A stretch of DNA of 64,000 nucleotides from Argopecten irradians (taxonomy: Eukaryota > Mollusca > Bivalvia > Pectinida > Pectinidae). Positions within the stretch are counted from its first letter, which is position 1. Each line of letters opens with the position of its first letter. The stretch lies in assembly GCF_041381155.1 (NCBI RefSeq), contig NC_091136.1:52559236-52623235 (forward strand), given 5' to 3'. Below the pieces are notes generated by a model. It was not told where the DNA came from and did no database searches. It worked only from the letters and a program-made list of their open reading frames with translations. Below are positions 34,101-49,100 of this stretch, piece after piece. The position numbers and the translations under genes are program-made.

Positions 34101-37100
34101 TATCACAGGAGGTGAAGTCAAATTCAAAATGGGGACCCCGTTATCTGCGATCCAACACTGGTCAATGTACAACGAGGGATTAACCTCACCAACATTCTTG
34201 TAGAGGATGGCTCCATCTTCATTGCTTTTCATTTCAATGTGTTTAAGGATATGGTTAAAGCTGCTATCTGTAAAATGGAGCATATAAATAGAATTAAGGA
34301 GTTATACTACTATAGTATAGGTAGCTACCAGTGAGTAACAAGCATTGAAACTAAATAGAGATGAATTTGAATACCATACAGTTTAGTAAGTGAGAACTAA
34401 TGGGTGAAGTTTCTGGTAGTTCAAATTCCCCATATGGTTATATAATGCACCATTGAAGATACACAATTTTTTATCCATTTTTGACCTAATCGTATCATAT
34501 ATATTACTGCAGATATACATAATGCAATGTCAAAAACATTCACCTGTTTTGACCTTGGTATTCTCCTAACTAAAGCTACTGAATTGTAATTGTTATTTTC
34601 AGCAATATTAAGAGCAACTGAAATACCATAAATTGCCTAAATTTCAAAGATGTTCTGATGATTTAAGATACATAGTTCATCATGTAGTTGAATACAGTGT
34701 ATATAAATCTGACATACCTGGGTAGGTTAATCCTGATAGTGGATAAGCAACAACCTCAGCAATAAAACCGTACTCCCCAAAGGATGGCGATGCATGGATA
34801 TGGATGGAAATGGCATCACCTGAACTCAGATAGCGCCTCGAGATGTCGTACCTACTACTGTTGTACGTCAATTCTCCCATCTCTGTCATCACAGATACAT
34901 TCCTTCCATCGAATATCTCAATTGTGTTACGATAAAAATCATCATGGTACATGTGGAACTGTAGGAATCTGAGTGAGACTCGGCGTTGAGAATTCCTGGA
35001 GCTGACAATCTTAACACAATCCAGAGCAGTCTCCGAGTATTTATAAAACACAATCAGGCGGTTATCAATGGAAATCTCCTTCTCCATCTTACATATGTCC
35101 ACCAGGCCGTGAATGTTGTATGGGACGGTGTTCAGTTTCAGTGGAGTAAACGATGACATATCAATGTCACGGGACTCCCCATTAAGTATCAACATGTTGA
35201 CAGCGTAGCCTAGATTCCCAGAGATGTTGAGCGTCTGTACCTTGACCTCGTGTCTTGGGGCCACCATCTCTAGTCCATTCAGCAGACAGTTTGTAATGTT
35301 CAGATTACTGATGATTGGAGTGTCGTAGGTTGCCTGTACAGCCCCCACCTTTTCACCATGCAACATCCCCGCACCAAATATGTCGATGTATTCCAGAGCT
35401 GATCGATCTTCAAACTTGATAATGGGTTGGATTTCTTCCTCGTAGGATGGTGGTGAAATTCTTACGTTCCCCCAGTACTGATAGCGGGAGTCTAAGTTCC
35501 TATGTCCACACCTAATGTAGGTGTAGTTTGATGCCTGAATGCACTTCTGAATGTCGTAGTTTACACGCTTCATACAGTTATCAAGTGAAGCTTCATCCCC
35601 AGCACAGTAGTAGGAATACCTCCAGAACTCCTTTAGAAAATACATGGGTTTGCCGTGGATATAATAATCATAAAGATGTGTAAAACGAACATCAACATTC
35701 ACCGTCTCCATGCCCTGGCTACGACACACCACCTCCGCCATCTTCTCATTAAAATGGCTGTCACACATGAAGTTCCAGGTTGATGACGACACGTTGAAGA
35801 GTTGCAGAAATCCCTCGTTTTCTGGAATTTTGCCGGCTGTGTCTCTATGAAGTCTTACTGTAGTACTGGGTATGTCTGTTACGGCCCTCTTCATTCTGTT
35901 ATTAGAATCTATAGGTCTCAATGTTATTCTAGCAAAAGGAAGACCCCTTGCTACAATTTGACCCAGAACAAGGATGCCAACGTTTGGATGAAACTCTATG
36001 ACAGTTCCTGGCTCAATGACTAATTTTGCTCCTGGCATTACAGTAAGATCAGAGACAACAGTGTAAGGAGTACCTTTGTATGGTAAGGAGAGATCAGAAT
36101 GCACTCTTCCTCCAAGTCTTTCCAGGTCGAGCGGAGGTTCAAATTCAGAGCCTGTTGCTGGAAGACTATTTACATCCCCAGCAGTCAACTGTGGGAAATA
36201 ATTTGCAATGGCATAGTTATTCCAGTCATCAAAATCAAAAATTCTCTTCTGAATGGCACTTTGATACTGTGTACCCCACCAGTTTTCTCTGACATCCAGT
36301 ACCGTGTCGAGTGAGAGAGAAGAAATGGCGGCCACCAACTCATACTGCATATTGGGATTATCTATAAGATTCCTGTTCATTTTTATCTGTTGAACACCTT
36401 TAAGAGCCACAGAGTATGTCTGTGGGATATTTGTAGCTTCAATAAAAAAATTATCTGGGGGGTTGTTATTCTGTAACTGGTTCAAGGAAAACATTCCACT
36501 CACTGTTCCCGAGTACTGCGAGTGACTATATGTATTTAACTCAAATACATGCTTAGCTTTGTTCTGGACCAAACTGTTGTGATGGAACATGATTTCCTTT
36601 TCCATCCCTCCGATCCTCATCAGGCCTCTTGGACACACATTCCCAGACAGGACGTTGTTCATTATGGTCACATTCGCATAGTAACCATTTACTGAAAATC
36701 GAAATTGTGGATTGTTCAAAAATCTTGATTCCTGTACAAATACTGAATGGAATTTTCTTTCTAACATGTCATTGACTCGTGGCAGTTCTATATCGAATCC
36801 TCCTTCTGCTGTGTTCCTGAACTCGCAGTCAGTAATGTTCCATTCCCAAACATTATTAGCAAAGTCTACATGATTATGGTCTCCAATGACACCTTTCCCG
36901 TTGTCAATGAACTTAGTTCGCTCCATCTTGTATCTGATCACACCAATACGTTCAGGACGCGTCATTTCTTCTAGTGTAGGCAAGAAATTTTCATGGTACT
37001 TTGTCAAACTTGGAATATACATTGCCTCCATTTTGTTTCTAAGTACCCGGACAAGGACAAATTGGATTTCCTCTTCTTTAACACGATGGAAGATCTCACT

Positions 37101-40100
37101 TTTCTCATTGGAGGGGTTGTTGTAATGCTTTGTGAGGATGCCCTGGTAATTGTTGGCCATGGTCGAGTTGTACACATGAATGCTTGACAATGGAAATGTT
37201 GCAGAATATTTACCTGTAATGAAAAAATAACAATTTTATAATCAATACTGTATACAACAAACTAACTTTAAAATTGCAATGTACACAAAATTACAAAAAT
37301 TCATTTTTCAGATTATTAGTGACTCTCATCAATCAAACAATAATTAAAGATATTGTATTTAACAAGGTACCAGCAGGTACAATGTAACTGTAGACAAAAA
37401 GTGAAAAAAAAGTGTTTCTGAGCATGGGCTTTGTTTCATGTTCACATGCATTATAAGATAAAAGTTTTGTGTAACCTGTACAGATAATAAAGATTACAGG
37501 TGTTTTGAAGTGAACTTTTTGTAATGAAAAGGAAACTTACGTGCATGAGCAGCAAAAGTAAGTCTATCTGTCCGCACTCCAGTTACCACTAGACGGATGG
37601 TGATTCGGGTTGAAGATGAAACAATAGGAAAGTCGACCAAATCCTTCTCTATCTCCCATTTTGTGGTCCTGTCACTAATACCGGATTTACCAGTATCATA
37701 TATGGTAACAGACTCGATGTTTGTGAGGGGGTTGTAGTCGAGTACCTGGAGGGTAATACGATACAGATATGTAACAGCAATCTCCATATCATAGGTCTTT
37801 CTCTCCTCTCCAGATCCTGACGAAGTCGTGATAAAAACCATCGAATTGTCACCAAGGTTATACACAGGTGTATGTGTTAACGATATTATTCTACTTCTGT
37901 AGATAAAATTTCTGACACTCAGGGCTTCATACTCAGTGAAGAATGGGTCATAGGCAAATCCTGATTTAAAGTTACCATTCATAGTTGTGTAAAATATTTT
38001 CAGGTACGGACTACGAGTCAAAAATCCATTTCCAAGATTATTGTCAAATTTACAGAATTCAAACAGGTTCTCTGTGTGTGGGTTACTGTATCGGACTACA
38101 ACACCATCCGAGGCTGAGTTGAGAACCTGGAGGCCCGTTATCTTATAAAACATATAATCTATTCTGAGAGCCGGTGTATACTTCATCTCCTCGTAATCCA
38201 GAAGTCCAGCATTGCGGATGATGACATGTCGGAACTGGGTATCTTCCTGGCTACCACCCGTCGGTACAGCTGGGATAGTCACACCTGTAGGTGGATAATA
38301 AATGTGTCATTAAAGTTGGCAGAATATCAGCAACATAAAAATACACAGGCACCTTTTTTTATTATTAATTTTTTTTATTCAATTTTTATCATACTAAACA
38401 ATAAAGACATTACGAAACATTAAACTGCACATCTATACATGCATGCATACCTACAAATGTACATGTATTTATCCCGCCTCAGACAAGAATCTTGTATTCC
38501 TATTGGTTTAAATGACGTCACGTGATATCCAAGATATAGTGGTATCAGCAGTTAAGTTAATGATATCAATGATGACCACTTTCAAAGCAAACTGGTATTT
38601 GGAAGGGTCTCGTATGTCTTTGAGGGCAAGACTTCGAGAAAGGAGGAAGGAGTGTGGTGGGATTGGACTGGGTCGATCTTTGGTGACCTGTGAGGTAGCA
38701 CAGTCGGTGGAGCACTCGGCTAGTGATCGGAGGGTCCCGGTGTAGCAGCCAATTCTTTCCCCCCTGCTGAAAGTTTCCCCGGGGAAAGAATCAGCTAGCT
38801 GAAAGTTTCCCCGGGGAAAGAATAGGCTAGCTGATTCTTTCCCCCCCTAGTAATTTTTTTCCCCCGGGGAAAGAATTAGCTAGCTGATTCTTTCCCCCCT
38901 CTCGATTTATTTCTAGGTGGGAAACTATTGGCAAGCTGATTCTTTCCCTCCTTCCCTGTCTATTTATTTCTATATGGGGGAAACTATTGACTAGCTGATT
39001 CGTTCCCTCCTTCACTGTATATTTATAAGGGGGGAAACTATTGGCTAGCTGATTCTTTCCCCCCTTCCCTGTCTATTTATTTCTATATGGGGGAAACTAT
39101 TGACTAGCTGATTCGTTCCCTCCTTCACTGTATATTTATAAGGGGGGAAACTATTGGCTAGCTGATTCTTTTCCCCCTTCCCTGTATATTTATTTCTATA
39201 TGGGGGAAACTATTGACTAGCTGATTCTTTCCCCCCTTCACTGTATATTTATAAGGGGGGAAACTATTGGCTAGCTGATTCTTTCCCCCCTTCCCTGTCT
39301 ATTTATTTCTATATGGGGGAAACTATTGGCTAGCTGATTCGTTCCTTCTTCCCTGTATATTTATAAGGGGGGAAAGAATCAGCTAGCTGATTCTTTCCCC
39401 AGGGGATAAAAGTAATTAGGGAGGGGGGGAAGAATCAGCTAGCCTATAGTTTCCCCCCTAGATATAATCGAGAGGGGTGAATGAATCAGCTAGCCAATAA
39501 TCAGCTAGCCAATAGTTTCCCTCTAGATATAATCAAGAGGGGGGGATGAATCAGCTAGCCAATAGTTTCCCCCCTAGATATAATCAAGAGGGGGGAAAGA
39601 ATCAGCTAACCAATAGTTTCCCTCTAGAATTAATCGAGAGGGGGGAAAGAATCAGCTAGCCAATAGTTTTCCCCCTAGATATAATCAAGAGGGGGGAATA
39701 ATCAGCTAGCCAATAGTTTCCCCCTTGATATAATCAAAAGGGGAGACAAAATCAGCTATAGCCAATAGTTTCCCCCTAGATATAATCAAGAGGGGAGAAA
39801 GAATCAGCTAGCTAATAGTTTCCCTCTAGAATTAATCGAGAGGGGGGAAAGAATCAGCTAGCCAATAGTTTTCCCCCTAGATATAATCAAGAGGGGGGAA
39901 TAATCAGCTAGCCAATAGTTTCCCCCTTGATATAATCAAGAGGGGAGAAAAAAATCAGCTATAGCCAATAGTTTCCCCCTAGAATTAATCAAGAGGGGAG
40001 AAAGAATCAGCTAGCTAATAGTTTCCCCCCTAGATATAATCAATAGGGGGAAAAGAATCAGCTAGGCAATAGTTTCCCCCCTAGATATAAACTAGAGGGG

Positions 40101-43100
40101 GGGAATATCAGCTCGTCAATAGTTTCCCCCTAGAATTAATCGAGAGGGGGGAATGAATCAGCTAGCCAATAGTTTCCCCCTAGTATTAATCGAGAGGGGG
40201 GAAAGAATCAGCTAGCCAATAGTTTCCCCCTAGAATTAATCGAGAGGGGGGAAAGAATCAGCTAGCCAATAGTTTCCCCCCTAGATATAATCAAGAGGGG
40301 GGAATGAATCAGCTAGCCAATAGTTTCCCCCCTAGATATAATCAAGAGGGGGGAAAGAATCAGCTAGCCAATAGTTTCCCCCCTAGATATAATCAAGAGG
40401 GGGGAATGATCAGCTAGCCAATAGTTTCCCCCCTAGATATAATCAAGAGGGGGAATAATCAGCTAGCCAATAGTTTCCCCCCTAGATATAATCAAGAGGG
40501 GGGGGGGGAATATCAGCTCGTCAATAGTTTTCCCCTAAAACTAATCAAGAGGGGGGAAAGAATCAGCTAGCTAATTCTTTCCCCGGGGGATAAAAGTAAT
40601 TAGGGGGGGGGGGGGGGGGAAGAATCAGCTAGCCTATTCTTTCCCGGGGGAAGAAATCAGCTAGCCAGTTTTTTCCACGGGGAAGAAATCAGCTAGCCAA
40701 TTCTTTCCCCGGGGAAACTATCAGAGGGGGAAAGAAATGGCTGCTACACCGGGTTCAAATCCCAATCTGGCTGCTACATTTTCTCCTCTCCTGCTTCGCC
40801 TCGTCTTATACAATTTTATTTTAGACCCAATATTTTTCCGAATTAGCTAGTACTATCAAACTGTGTAACTAATAATATCATACAGAATATAGATCATATT
40901 TAATTCAATAGGTCTAAAGTTGAGTATTTTACTTTCTATTACAATTTAAGTAGAGATGGAATTATATAGGAATTTGTTTTTAAATAAAGGAATTGCAAAA
41001 TGAATTACCGCATTGAACCTAATTTTTATACCTAGTCTACACGCACAAACACTCACATATGCACTATCAAACTTACATACATAATATAAATAGTATAGTT
41101 ACATACATAATATCTACCCATAAATATATGTACACACGCACGTATATATGCATACATATACCCGCGCATGACATGTACACATACATTAATACATGAACAC
41201 AAACACATATACTCTCGCTCACCCATATGCATACACATACATATATATAGACACGAAACAAAAATATTACAAGACTAGTATTAGCTTCCCAAAAAGCTAA
41301 GTGGGCTACGCGGAAGCTTATCCCTTTGACTGGACAGAATATGGAAATTAAACAATGATATGGCGATATTGTTTTGCATGTTGAAAGCCATTTCATATTT
41401 GTTAGCTTGTGTTAGTGCAAGGTAGCCAGGTCTAGTACAGATGAACAGTTTTAATAATACTTTTGCTACCAACAAAATAACAAGGGTTTTATGCAGTGAT
41501 ATGCTAAGCTCAGAGAAAAGGCAAAGAAAATATTGAACTTAATCTCATATATTTCTGTGTTTTCCTATGTTCCGTTTTCATTTCACTTATAGTCATCCTC
41601 AATACTCCAGGGGTTACAATCACTTACGACCTCTACACCCCTGGACATAATGGAACATAGTAAAACTGGAGGCAACAGAATTGAACAAGTAATTTAGTCA
41701 TTTGATGTACATCAAAAGAGCCGTATAACGGTACACTGTGGTTGACTGTGTGGCTTTGATGTTAGGTATCGCTCTCTTTGTAGTCTTCATAGGAAATCTT
41801 TGCTAGCCTGTGATTGGTCAAATGTTTTCCGCTGAGCTGCCTTCAATTTCACTATGAGATAGTCCAGGGGTGTAGAGATCGTAAGTGATCGGAACCCCTG
41901 GAATATCGAGGATGGCTTTCAGTATGTACTGTCATTCCGCATTTTAGTATGTTCCATGTCCAGTTAATTCACATCTACGCATTGTCTGAATGTTATTGGG
42001 TTTTTTTGTAATTTTTTATTTTTTCAAATTTTGTTATGCATTTGACATGACAAACGAGGACACTTTCATTCTTCACATACATACACATACACCTTATACT
42101 ATCGAATATACACACAGAGAGACGAAAAACAAAAAAAAACAACAGAAAAGAAAAACAAAAAGAAAGGAAAGAAAGAGAGAGAGAGAAAAAAAAAGATAGA
42201 TAAAGGGGAGGGGTAGACAGAGAGATGGTATTTAGAGTGGCACGTACAGTAAGTGAGGATCGAAGAAATAGGAAGTTATATCGGCAAAAACAAAAAAAAT
42301 GATAATAATATAATGAATAAATAGATAATAAAAAAAATCTAAATAAATCCAAAAAAAATTGTATAAATCTATGATTATCATATTGCGAATATTTCAGGGT
42401 GAGGTGTACGAATAAAAGATTAAAGTTTAGCTATTTTTTTCCAGTCTTTCTCAAATTTAATTTTTGCTCTTTCTCCTTGGCTGTAAGCTATATATTTCTG
42501 AGTATTATAATAATCTTTTAAAATATTGACAAGACCATTAGTACTGAGAGACTTATGGAGACATCTCATTCTATAAATATACTGTTTTATAACTAGCAGA
42601 ATTTCATTGTCAGCTTTGAAGGAAATGGAGTTGGAGGAATGTAGACCAAAAATAAAAGTTTGTTTATTGAAACCAAAAGAAATGAATAAAACATCAAGTA
42701 GAGCTGTGAAACAATCTAAAAGGTTTTGTACTTCTTTCACTCCCATAAAATATGAGTTATTGTTTCATTTTCAGAATTAGATAAATTACAGTAAGGAGAA
42801 ACAGAAAGATGTGCTTTAAAAAGAAAAGTGTTTGTTGTTAAGATGTGGTGATTTATTCTGAACTGTAGCCACTGTAACTTTGTGTTCTTAGTAATATGGA
42901 ATGGAATTTTGTAAATTTGAGACCAAGTTGCATCATCAAGATCAAAGTCTTTGTTCCACTTAACTTTACCAGAAGGCACAGCTTCGTTATGTATTAAAAT
43001 ATTATAAAAGTCTTTAGTACCTTTTCTTTCCTTTAGAAAATATTCAACGCTCAAATTGGTACAAATGGATACTGAAGTTTTGATTGAGGAATTACAGCCA

Positions 43101-46100
43101 ATGATAAGAACTTTTTAACAGCCGATATGATACTATGATAATGAAGAAAGTTGGTATTTACATTGTACCTGTGAAGAAACTCATTGAAAGTGTAAGAACT
43201 CTTTGTAGTACTGTCTCTTAATAGATCATTGACTGTAATAACATTTTTTTCAAAAAGATTTTTATCATAAATGAACTTCTTATCAACAGTTATATTTTTT
43301 ATTAAACCAAATAGGGGTTTTCAGAATAGATACCTCTGTAGTAGTGTTCTTATCATTCATTTTGATCAGTGTATTCCATGCTTTAAAAACATCAATCCAA
43401 AATTTATTGGACATTTTTTTTCTGACAAATTCGTAAATATTCATTTCCGCCATTAACTAAAATATCTACATTTACCAAACTCTTAAAAACAATTTGCCAT
43501 TTAGCTGTAGTTTGAAAAAATCTTCGAATCCAAGCAAGAACACAAGTAAGCTTTCAATAATTACATGCTTTTAACTTTATCAACCTTGCTGTTCCATAAA
43601 AATTCAAAGATAGTGGTATTCAGTTTTGAGATAAATGATTCATCAGGATTTGGCAATGCCATAAACAAATGATTAAATTGTGAAATAAGTAAGGATTTGA
43701 TTATCTGAATTCGTCCTATTGGAGTAAGTGATCTTCATTTCAAAGTTTGTATCAAAGACTTCAGTTTTATCAATTTTTTGTCATAGTTCATTTTTGGCAT
43801 CTCATGTAAGTTAACATGGAAGTCAATACCTAATAGAGTAAATCTCTGTTTGCCCCACTGTGAGTTCAACTCTGGGAGATAAGTGTCTTCAGAGAATTTC
43901 TTACTGCCAATCCAAATTACATTTGTTTTAGAGACATTCATTTTTAAACCAGATATTCGTTTATAAAAATTAAGTTCAGTAATGGATTCTTTTAGTGATT
44001 GTTCTGAACCATCAAGAGCGAGAGAAGAACCATCAGCATATTGTGACAGAAGAAGAGGACAATTATTAATTTCAATACCTTTGATATTACTATTCTGTCT
44101 TAATCTTAAAGCTAAAATTTCAGCAAAGGATAAAAATGTAAGGTGCAATAGGGTCCCCCTGCCGACAGCCTCTTTGTACCTTAAAAAAAGTTGAAAGATT
44201 TCCACACTGATTGATTGTTGCACTAACATTACTATGGAAAACTTTTACCAAATTTATAATATCTGAGCCAAAACCAAAAAATTTAAAGACCTTTTCAATG
44301 AAATTCCAAGACACTGAATCAAAAGCTTTCTCAAAATCAATTAACAAAAGCATTCCAGGAATATTTTTTTCTTCTGTGAATTGCATTAAATCATAAATCA
44401 GCCTTGTGTTTTCCCCAATAAAACGTCCCGCAAGAAAACCAGTTTGATCTTTATCTATAATCTTATCTAATACAGTTTTTATTCTACGAGTTATTGTACC
44501 TGAGGCAATTTTATAGACAACAGTGAGCAGAGTGATAGGTCTCCAGTTTTTGATGAAGTGTCTTGGTTTATCTCCCTTAGGTATACAAGTTATAATTCCA
44601 CGTCGTTGAGAAATAGAAAATTCACCATCATAAAACCCAGAATTGATTGATCTAACAACAAAGTTAACTAAAAATTTCCAAAAACATTTTAAAAAATTCA
44701 ACTGTAAAACCATCAATACCAGGACTTTTGTTATTTTTCATATTTTTCAAAATTACCCCTGCTTCGTGTAAAGTAATTAATCCTTCCAATTTTTCTGAGT
44801 CATTTTTATTAATTTTGCAAACATCATAATCTTTAAATACATTATTCAAATCAATATCTTCCAAATCACAATCAGGGCTATAGAGATTTTTATAAAATTT
44901 TTGAACCTCATGTAGAATTTCTTCTTGCTGTGTAATAACCTTTCCATCATCCAATTGAAGTTTTGGTATTATTTTAGAAGTGAAGTTCCTATTTTCTAAG
45001 TTAAAAAAATAATTTGTGGGTTTTTCACCTTCCTCAATCCATTTAGCTTTAGATCTTATTAGACTGCCCTTAACTTTTTGTTCTCTTATTTTCTCTAATT
45101 CTTTCTTTTTTGCTTCAAACTGAACTAAATTAATATTATTTTCCTGCTCAAGTTTCATGATATCAGTCTTAAGTTCATCTTCAATCAAATTTTTTCTGTT
45201 TTTTTTCAAGTGAGATGAGTATGATATTGTTTTACCCCTAATGTGTGCAAGCAGAATTTCAAGAAAAGTAGGATCAGAAATAGAAAGTTGAATATTCTTA
45301 TCTTCTATAATGTTGATGTTATAAACTGGAAGATAAAACATTGTCTTATACTCTGTAATACACTCTTTTACTAATTCTAGATAGTTTAAATCTTGTAATA
45401 AACTATTATTGAATTTCCAAACACATTTTCCTGCCTTAAAATCTGTTAGTTTTAGAGATATACTAGGGAAAGAGTGGTCTGACCTGTAGCCAGGCTCAAT
45501 ATTTGACTTAACTACACTGGAGAGAAGATTATCTGAAATGAGGAAAAAGTCAAGACGAGCCTGTTTAAGCGGATTACTTTTTCTCCATGTGTACCTTTTC
45601 AAGTTTTCATGATGCTCCCTATAAATATCAATAAGTGCAAAATTCTCTATAATTTCCAATACCTTATCTCTGGCTTTATAATTATTAATTTTCTTATAGC
45701 TATTATCATAATCTTTTTCTGGATCTAAAACCAAATTAAAATCTCCACAGATTTCAAAATTCTTCTATAGTTTCAGTCAAAATATCATAAAAATCTGGAT
45801 TGTCATCATTGGGACCATACAAGCTGATAAGTGTGACGTTATGTGTTTCTAATTGAATTTCAATTGCTAAAAAATTACCATCAGACTCACCCCCTTTTTT
45901 TACTTTGATAACTGTGAACTCAAAATTGTTCCTAAACAAAATTGCCACATCCCTGGAATTGGATTTAAAGGAATTAAAGAAACACTGAAAACCCCATTCA
46001 TTTCTAATAACATTTTCATTTTCTTTTGTGAAATGTGTGTCCTGTAAACATATAATATTAGTTTTCAAAACTCTAAAATAAGAGAAAAGATCTTTGCGTT

Positions 46101-49100
46101 ACTGATTGTTATTGTTAGTATTTACACAATGGGGATCTAAATTAAATAAGAAATATAAAAGTAATGTCTCGAACATAGTATACTACTACAGATATATTTT
46201 TTTCATCTGTAAATGGGACCAGATTTCATTTAAAATGCCCGATTAATTTCTAGAAAACCCTTATTCAGAATACTTTTACCACGAATGCTTGTTCTACACT
46301 GAAATCGAAATGAATGCAAGCACTGTGTGATGATGCTTTATCAGGAAGATAGCGTCCGAATCCGGACAGATTCAAGTCTGTTTCCGTAAATAGTTTTAAT
46401 ATTAATTCCAAAAAAGGCGATGCTTGTTCAAGTGCTCTTGTTACACGACTATCGTGCAAGATGGCATGAATTGCTTATGAAATTAATTGTACTTATTGTC
46501 GCAGTATATCTATTATGAGATTTCATTGGAAATTATTAAATGACTGTTAACTTGCTGGAAAATCCGCCATACTATAACAGTCATTCAGTTTTTCAGAATA
46601 GATATATCATAAATGCTTGTTCTTCACTAAAACCTCCATAGATGTAAACCCTTCGTGATCATGATTTATCAGGAAGATGGCGCCCAAATCCCGGACATAT
46701 TCAGGTCTGTTTCCGTCATTTGTTTTAATATTACTTCAACAGGCAACGTTTGTAACACACCGAACACTGTCTGCTTCAAGCGTTCTTGCTACATGGCTAT
46801 CTTGTAAGATGGCGTGATTTGCATACGATTCTAACTGCTACGCCACAAGCGGCGTAGCAATTATATGGGGGGAGGGGGGGAAGCAAACCTCAGAATGAAT
46901 TATTGCAATTAAATGATACAGCATTGATAAATTACTAGTTACAATTTTTGTAGTCCTATCATAGTTTAAGATAATATGCAATATATATATGGGTAACATA
47001 AACATTTTTTTTATAAGTGAAGCCATTTTTCCAATTTACTTTGCAAATCAATGCTATTTCTATACACTTTATGTTTTTTTATTAAAAATTTATGTGATTT
47101 TAGTTCCAAGCGTATATGGTTTATAAACTAATTTTAAAGATGTTCCACCGCAGACAAACAGTATTTTTTTACTATCAAAAACAGGAGCAGACGATTTAGT
47201 ATTTTTCTTCAGTTACATAAGTTACTTACTTTACACCATCACCACCATGGCAGTAGAGCATCTTTAATGATAGACACGCAACATGAGATCTTATCTTTAG
47301 CTTTATAATCTAATTGTATGTTGAAACTCGGATTTGATTCAGATACTGCAGCATTGAAGTCAATCAAAGTGCTGTTAAATAATGTCTTTGTGGAAGTTTT
47401 TAAGCTGATAGCAAAAATATGTGTTACATTTACCTTTTTTAAATCACATCCTTTTTCATGACTTACCTGACCAGGTAGGAACTTGACAGCGTAAAAAGAC
47501 GACATTGCTCGGTTTGCAGGAGAACTGGTCACCTCTAAGCGACCTACATTTAGTGAGGTCAGTGTCCAGCTGGTCACAGTTAACATCACTCATGTGCATC
47601 TTCTGCGATGATATCAATCCTGGATCCTTGTTCTGTGACTCTCCAAACTCAGGGTTAAAGGTCAAGCCTAACTGCTGACACACCACACTGGAGTCTACTG
47701 GAGTCCAGCCCTATCAATACAAAATATTGTATAGGCTTTATTAGATAACTCATCTATATATTTAATGTTTTATTTGAAGATGATCATGAGAATACACAAA
47801 ACAGTGTATAGTAGTGTCAAATTACTAATTCATTATCAAAATGAGTGTATATTTCAAATATGGTTGCAAAATAACCTGAAATCTTATCCATGAAAGAAAC
47901 TAATATGTATAACCAAAGCTTTATAGATCAAAACATTCAAAATCTATGATCTTAATTATCTAAAAATAAAAACCACTTAACAATCATATATTATTCTTAA
48001 TTAAGACTATGTATGTAAAACAACACAGCATACAGTGACTGTGATTGAGATTCTTACATCTTTGCAGACTGTTCCCCATTCACCATCAATAAAAACCTCC
48101 AGCCTCCCCTCAAATTCGTCGGTGCCATCGACTAAACGTACAGATGCTGTCCTGTTTTCTATGGCCAAGGCATCCACATTCTCCTTCAGCTGTAATACCA
48201 CAGGACTACTGGATGATCCACCATCAGCTTTTAGTCGACCGTGAATCACCATGCCGATAGAATTCTCAAACTCTAAAGTTGTGCCTGGTAGAATGGTCAA
48301 AGTAACTCCAGGAAGAATGAAAATATCCTTATCAACATGGTATGTCCGTACAGAAGGATCTGTTGTAAAACCTGGTGTATCTAAAACGCCGCCAATACGA
48401 CCACCTCGTGAGAACACCCAGCGATATTTAGGATACTCGGCTGTAGACAGTGGACCATAGAGCCAGTTGTCCCGTAGAGCTGGGTAGTATTCTATTTCTG
48501 CCAGATTGTAGCGGTCATCATTATCAAAGATCCGACCGTACATGAACTCATGGCTAATGGTCTCCCACCAGTTCAAATTTCCCTGAATTATGACCGACGG
48601 GTCCACTAGATGAGTGGCTATATCACGCACTGATTGAGGGTTGAAGATTCTATTTCTCTGAACTAATATGTTCCCTGATGACACAATGATGGGAGCGTTA
48701 GCACGGTTCCGGGGATTAAGGTACACAGAGGTGTCATTTATATAATTATCTATAACAGAGTTAAAGCTGAACACTATTTTCTGAAATGGACTATTTTGTG
48801 TTAAACGCATACTTATAGCATAGCGTCCATAATTTTCTTTGAAGATGTTTTCAAATATCTGATAACCGACTTCAAAATCTGAATACCATTTACTAATCAG
48901 CAGATCATATCCATTATCAATTCTCACTGCTCCCAGACTGTGGTTTTTAAATGTGTTATTTGTCATTCGTCCAACAGTGTTCACCATTGGAAACATGAGC
49001 ACTCCATGGCGAACATTTCCATTAAACATGTTAAATGCCACACTGAAATTAGTTGGAGTATTAGTAGACACATTACAAGACAAATACTCTATAGCTTCAT

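Noticed and set aside
38741-40748. Repeats with regular spacing as a CRISPR array
   Set aside because: Units are contiguous variants with recurring, non-unique intervals and they flip orientation; this is a minisatellite in eukaryotic DNA.
38696-40762. Pol III boxes suggesting a functional tRNA gene
   Set aside because: The boxes are 2 kb apart and the acceptor stem does not pair; a SINE head interrupted by an insertion explains it better.
41990-42352. Frames encoding Lys/Arg-rich or Phe/Ser-rich proteins
   Set aside because: They translate a purine-rich low-complexity tract.
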